Positions 49,511 through 49,697 of a stretch of DNA of 49,697 nt are shown here, one piece after another. A program made the translations under genes and the position numbers. Below the pieces are notes generated by a model. It was not told the DNA's origin. It saw nothing but the letters and a program-made list of their open reading frames with translations, and did not search any database. Each line of letters starts with the position of its first letter. The first letter of the stretch is position 1. This DNA is from CALJTV01 sp036821185 (GTDB lineage Bacteria > Chloroflexota > Dehalococcoidia > GIF9 > UBA5629), in contig DAISKD010000007.1 of NCBI GenBank assembly GCA_036821185.1, positions 1-49,697 on the forward strand, in the 5' to 3' direction.

Positions 49511-49697
49511 TGCCCTCACCCTTACCCTCTCCCTCACCCTCTCCCAGAGGGAGAGGGGATATTTTTGTCTCCCAGAGGGAGAGGGATAAAGGAGGTCTTC
49601 TCCCAGAGGGAGAGGGTAAAAAGAGCCCTCACCCTCTCCCTTACCCTCTCCCAGAGGGAGAGGGGATATTTTTGTCTCCCAGAGGGAGAGGGTAAGG
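49511..49697. repeat. Palindrome array with an exact 50-bp duplication
   Basis: Positions 49536-49585 and 49643-49692 are identical over 50 bases. Each unit holds CCCTCTCCC-aga-GGGAGAGGG, the spacer gatatttttgtc, and a second palindrome. CCCTCACCC(T)TACCC leaders precede both. The array continues to the window end, with no gene in 49503-49697. Confidence 0.9.

Overview
The window looks like a scaffold from an anaerobic bacterium of the phylum Chloroflexota, most likely class Dehalococcoidia. This rests on the gene set: an archaeal-type fructose-bisphosphate aldolase/phosphatase, a tungsten/molybdopterin aldehyde ferredoxin oxidoreductase, corrinoid genes, a pyrG-fsa-rho operon, an AmmeMemoRadiSam operon, CetZ-like tubulins and several large anchored surface proteins. 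It is an inference; no database search was possible. Two runs of exactly 100 N, each flanked by a duplicated 23-28 base end, show that contigs were joined inside repeats, as in a metagenome-derived scaffold.

Layout. 1-5.7 kb: a minus-strand alanine-type tRNA with an abnormal anticodon loop, then a two-gene chelatase operon (fused I-D subunit plus CobN/BchH-type large subunit). 5.8-14.1 kb: an MFS exporter, an acyl-CoA synthetase (NDP-forming) alpha-type protein, a 1048-residue surface protein and a hydrolase fused to a membrane domain. 14.2-21.6 kb, all minus strand: aldehyde ferredoxin oxidoreductase, a B12-binding radical SAM protein, the fbp-rdgB-moaA-moaC operon and cobO. 21.6-27.7 kb: a repeat-rich stretch with an assembly gap, a carboxylesterase lipoprotein, dnaN, a frameshifted gene, a small TPR lipoprotein, an in-frame dnaN fragment and a serine hydrolase. 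27.8-31.3 kb: DegV, two PlsY-family proteins and a glycosyltransferase. 31.2-33.0 kb: acyl-CoA dehydrogenase and coaE. 33.3-35.7 kb: the amrS-amrB-amrA operon. 35.8-43.5 kb: a CetZ-like GTPase coupled to rarA and a hydrolase, a nine-TPR lipoprotein, a second gap, an orphan terminase with two small genes, and a second CetZ-like GTPase. 43.6-49.7 kb: an Ig-like surface protein and the pyrG-fsa-rho operon.

How the genes connect. MoaA and MoaC make the pyranopterin precursor that the aldehyde oxidoreductase needs. CobN/ChlID and CobO point to corrinoid metabolism, and the B12-binding radical SAM protein may use corrinoid. DegV (FakB-like) with PlsY suggests use of exogenous fatty acids for phospholipid synthesis. 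The most unusual part is 35.8-43.5 kb: two paralogous CetZ/tubulin-superfamily GTPases, one with an extra residue in its GTP-binding signature, flank a complete-looking phage-type terminase large subunit that has no other phage genes around it. Intergenic DNA is seeded with a family of GC-rich palindromes (CCCTCTCCC/GGGAGAGGG, often with a TTAGGGTGAGGG tail) that form tandem arrays and, after dnaN, an apparent intrinsic terminator.
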